Below, one piece after another: positions 61,701 to 64,000 of a stretch of DNA of 64,000 nucleotides; position 1 is the stretch's first letter; every line of letters starts with the position of its first letter. Location of the stretch: the NCBI RefSeq assembly GCF_007990775.1, contig NZ_BJXB01000015.1, forward strand, positions 1 to 64,000. The letters are read 5' to 3'. The notes beneath the pieces were generated by a model, which was not told the DNA's origin, did no database searches, and worked only from the letters and a program-made list of their open reading frames with translations. The DNA comes from Deinococcus cellulosilyticus NBRC 106333 = KACC 11606. Lineage in GTDB: Bacteria > Deinococcota > Deinococci > Deinococcales > Deinococcaceae. Made by a program: the position numbers and the translations under genes.

Positions 61701-61981
61701 AAGTGTTCTCAGGCCCCTTTGATAATGGGATGTCAAATTTCTCGCCTGGCAAGCAAATGTTATGAGTGTAACAGATTTGTAATTTATCTCATCATCCAGA
61801 AATTGCGAAAAAATGGCTCCAGACCCCTCAAGGCAGTGTTGATGAGATCAGGAAGCAGGCAACCTGAAAGTCCAGAAAGGTCAGCCAGACCCTCAAATGT
61901 AAAACGCCTGTTATTTTTTGCAAAAGCACCCCTTCAGGGCCACATCAGAGCGGTGCCTTAGTTTGAACTCAAGGACACAAC

Positions 61982-62293
61982 ATGATGACCCTGGTTCAAC
62001 AGCACAACCTGCGCATTGCCGCGCAAGCCCGTGATTTCATCCTGGTGGTCACCCGCACGGGAGAACTGAAAAGCCTGCGCATCCGCGACATTCTGGACAT
62101 CCGGCCCACCCATGAGATCGGGTGCTCGATGGTGTCTCACCTCTTCCAGACCTGTGATGGCCCGGTAGAGGAGAAGACCCTGATTCAGGAAGGAGCATCT
62201 GCGTTCTGGAACCGTTGCCTGCGGCTGCTTGATGCCGTACAACGCCAGGATGGAGACGAGATCAACCAGCATTTTGCCCCACGCGTTCACTGA
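61982..62293 (+). CDS. Hypothetical protein (103 residues)
   Basis: A soluble protein with a beta-rich N-terminal half (FILVVTRTGELKSLRIRDILDI) and a helical C-terminal part (ASAFWNRCLRLLDAVQRQDG). No signal peptide is seen and I recognise no family. AAGGA precedes the paired ATG codons. It converges with tRNA-Pro. Confidence 0.55.
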   Translation: MMTLVQQHNLRIAAQARDFILVVTRTGELKSLRIRDILDIRPTHEIGCSMVSHLFQTCDGPVEEKTLIQEGASAFWNRCLRLLDAVQRQDGDEINQHFAPRVH

Positions 62294-62321
62294 GCAAAAA
62301 CAGAATTCAAAAAACAGGGCA

Positions 62322-62352
62322 CAAAAAAACAGAGCAACCGCAGTTGCTCTGT
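62322..62352 (-). terminator. tRNA-Pro terminator
   Basis: ACAGAGCAAC pairs with GTTGCTCTGT; on the minus strand seven T residues follow. Confidence 0.9.
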
Positions 62353-62381
62353 TCTCGAAGGAGTCTGGTGGTTCCTTCATT

Positions 62382-62459
<78 letters not shown>

Positions 62460-62541
62460 ACACATGCCCAGATGGGCAGAAAGAATATTACTTGAAAAGT
62501 CTGGAACTTGCAAGCCCCCACGCAAGCTTACGCTGGATGAT

Positions 62542-63192
62542 CTAGATGCATGCGTCAGAGACTTTATCCTGCGAGGATTTTGTTGGAAGCTTCCAGATGC
62601 ATCTGAAGACCTGTCCCAGACCGAGCAACACCACCAGCAGCCCCAGAATCAGAGGCAACACCCCATAAAGCATCCTCTGGGTGCTTTCTCCTCTGTAAAT
62701 ATCACAGAGGAGGAAATACAGGAACACAGCAGCAAGGGCAAACAGGGCCGCCATTCCCCCAACCGCCCACAGTGCTCTGCGACGAAAGACAGGGAAAGCA
62801 TCTGAGCCATTGATCAGGGCTTTTTTCCAGGCGTACAGGGGTCCGAGCAGCCACAGTTGCAGCAGGGCAACGGCCTGACAGGTCGCTGCCAGACCAGTGT
62901 CCATTCCTGGCGCATAAGCACACACCAGAAATCCCACCAGCAAGGCAGCAGTGCCATAACCCATCCAGAGCCGAACTTTAAGCAGTTTTTCAACGTCCGA
63001 AACCATCACTTCAATCCACAGAATGATCAACAGACGCAGGAACAGCAGGACCAGAAACAGGGTGGGGAGCAAGAGGCTTGCAGTCCAGGCAGGATAGGAC
63101 ACCTCCACCATCCAGAGGGCTTCTCCCAGGATGGCGATCAGGCTCAGGACCAGAAGCACCCTGAGCAGCACAAAAGGTGGAGCGGGAGTCAT
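62542..63192 (-). CDS. Hypothetical membrane protein (216 residues)
   Basis: Six hydrophobic segments, for example FVLLRVLLVLSLIAILGEAL, LLLPTLFLVLLFLRLLIILW and MLYGVLPLILGLLVVLLGLG. It has no recognised motif. ATG 63192 has GAGAGGTGAAACC before it; the frame stays open towards 63270 but that runs into the SRP RNA promoter region. It is divergent from the SRP RNA gene, so the two share the short gap. Confidence 0.7.
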   Translation of the reverse strand: MTPAPPFVLLRVLLVLSLIAILGEALWMVEVSYPAWTASLLLPTLFLVLLFLRLLIILWIEVMVSDVEKLLKVRLWMGYGTAALLVGFLVCAYAPGMDTGLAATCQAVALLQLWLLGPLYAWKKALINGSDAFPVFRRRALWAVGGMAALFALAAVFLYFLLCDIYRGESTQRMLYGVLPLILGLLVVLLGLGQVFRCIWKLPTKSSQDKVSDACI

Positions 63193-63230
63193 GGTGGTTT
63201 CACCTCTCTCCAGCATAGGGCCTTGTGCAT

Positions 63231-63259
63231 TTGCCATCACAGACCTTGCGTGATAAACT
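63231..63259 (+). promoter_or_regulatory. SRP RNA promoter
   Basis: TTGCCA (63231-63236), a 17-bp spacer and TAAACT (63254-63259), seven bases before the RNA start. Confidence 0.75.
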
Positions 63260-63266
63260 ACCTGAC

Positions 63267-63368
63267 GCATTGCTGGCGCAACGCAGCATTGGCTCTCGAA
63301 CCAGGTCAGGACCGGAAGGTAGCAGCCTTAAGGGATGCCCAGTGGGTGCCGTTGCTCACCGGCAATGC
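63267..63368 (+). ncRNA. ffs: Signal recognition particle RNA (4.5S-type)
   Basis: The apical SRP54-binding domain is visible as GGTCAGGACCGGAAGGTAGC followed by AGCC. The ends GCATTGC and GCAATGC pair, and TTTTTT follows. The RNA is of the short bacterial type. With Ffh it targets membrane proteins to the translocon. Confidence 0.93.
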
Positions 63369-63422
63369 TTTTTTATGGTTTGAATGGAATGACTGGTCTG
63401 AGGATCTAGACCTGTGAATGTA

Positions 63423-63569
63423 AAGCAGAAGGCAGAAGGCAGAAAGCAGAAGGCACAAAAGCGTGAGCTTGCGCATCTGGAAAAGCCTTCTGCCTTTTGT
63501 CTTGCCTCTTACAACGTGCTCCCCAGGCGGCTGGGTCGCACTGAGGCGCTGCCTTTTGCCTTCTGCGCC
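63423..63569. repeat. Heptamer array (AGAAGGC type) in inverted arms
   Basis: AGAAGGC units at 63424-63454; complementary GCCTTCT units at 63485-63506 and 63548-63569. The arms can pair across the gap between SRP RNA and clpP. Confidence 0.55.
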
Positions 63570-63652
63570 ACAGCGTCTTTTACTCTGGCCTTTAAGCTCA
63601 GTGTGAAATTCACCCTAGGGTTTTTCGCTGAACCCATGACATAATGCTATGC

Positions 63653-64000
63653 ATGAGCATCATTCCATACGTCATCGAGCAAAGCGGCCGCGGCGAGCGC
63701 ATGTACGACATCTATTCTCGCCTGCTGAAAGACAGAATCATTTTCCTCGGTACCCCCATCGATTCCCAGGTGGCCAATACCGTTGTGGCACAGCTGCTGT
63801 TGCTGGATGGCCAGAACCCTGAGCGTGAAATCCAGATCTACATCAACAGCCCAGGGGGAGAGGTGTACGCCGGTCTGGCGATCTATGACACCATGCAGTA
63901 CATCAAGGCTCCGGTGTCCACCATCTGCGTGGGGATCGCCATGAGCATGGGTTCTGTGATCCTGATGGCCGGAGACAAGGGCCGCCGCAAGGCCCTGCCC
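63653..64000 (+). CDS. clpP: ATP-dependent Clp protease proteolytic subunit (partial)
   Basis: The first 116 residues of ClpP. ERMYDIYSRLLKDRIIFLG is the axial-loop and handle region. INSPGGEVYAGLAIYDTMQ and the catalytic serine Ser98 in GIAMSMGS are present; the His and Asp of the triad lie beyond the window. ClpP forms a 14-mer that degrades proteins unfolded by ClpX or ClpC. CATAAT lies seven bases before the ATG, so the mRNA is probably leaderless. Confidence 0.95.
   Translation, partial: MSIIPYVIEQSGRGERMYDIYSRLLKDRIIFLGTPIDSQVANTVVAQLLLLDGQNPEREIQIYINSPGGEVYAGLAIYDTMQYIKAPVSTICVGIAMSMGSVILMAGDKGRRKALP

Noticed and set aside
63630..63652. Radiation/desiccation response motif before clpP
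   Set aside because: Only the half TGACATAA matches; the other arm of the palindrome is absent.

Overview
The window looks like a piece of a Deinococcus-type chromosome (Deinococcota). The coding DNA is moderately GC-rich. Many genes have a TANNNT -10 element only 5-9 bases before the start codon and no Shine-Dalgarno sequence, which fits the leaderless mRNAs common in this phylum. Secreted lipoprotein subtilases are over-represented, and ribonucleotide reduction is by a B12-dependent class II enzyme. The genus is an inference from these traits; no 16S rRNA is present.

Layout. 1-7.5 kb: a same-strand cluster of subtilisin-like lipoprotein proteases and an Ig-like lipoprotein. 7.5-12 kb: a CorA magnesium transporter behind two tiny upstream ORFs, then a gluconate kinase and 6-phosphogluconate dehydrogenase operon. 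12-14.3 kb: a GntR(YtrA)-ABC transporter operon and rpoZ. 14.5-25.2 kb: housekeeping and single genes (c-type cytochrome-like protein, Nudix, coaBC, argR, marC, HNH, ubiD, M3 peptidase). 26-31 kb: small accessory genes (macro domain, small membrane protein, GNAT, Tudor-like, WGxxGxxG protein) interspersed with copies of a short repeated promoter-hairpin unit. 31-45 kb: M20 peptidase, MATE pump, kynureninase, a fourth subtilase behind a structured leader, a TPR-GGDEF-EAL protein, a penicillin-acylase-like enzyme and nrdJ. 45-56.7 kb: accessory DNA with an AT-rich membrane-protein gene, a DUF4291 operon, a Fic protein with a duplicated promoter, a second M3 peptidase, a tRNA with a UAU anticodon, a family I.5 lipase and a probably frameshifted secreted protein. 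56.7-64 kb: a group II intron that splits a tRNA-Glu gene exactly before its CCA end, further tRNAs, an HMCES/YedK-like gene lacking the catalytic cysteine, SRP RNA and the start of clpP.

The most unusual signal is a family of six near-identical units of about 67 bp, all on the + strand (26.07, 26.98, 28.13, 49.50, 53.99 and 60.21 kb). Each has a strong sigma70-type promoter followed almost at once by a small GC hairpin and a T6-G-T4 tract, so each should make an RNA of only about 30 nt. The hairpin stem shows a compensatory base-pair change between copies. Also notable are two paralogous small proteins with the same promoter and RBS, tandem leader ORFs before corA, three parS-like sites, heptamer arrays that fold into long hairpins, and the tRNA-intron arrangement.
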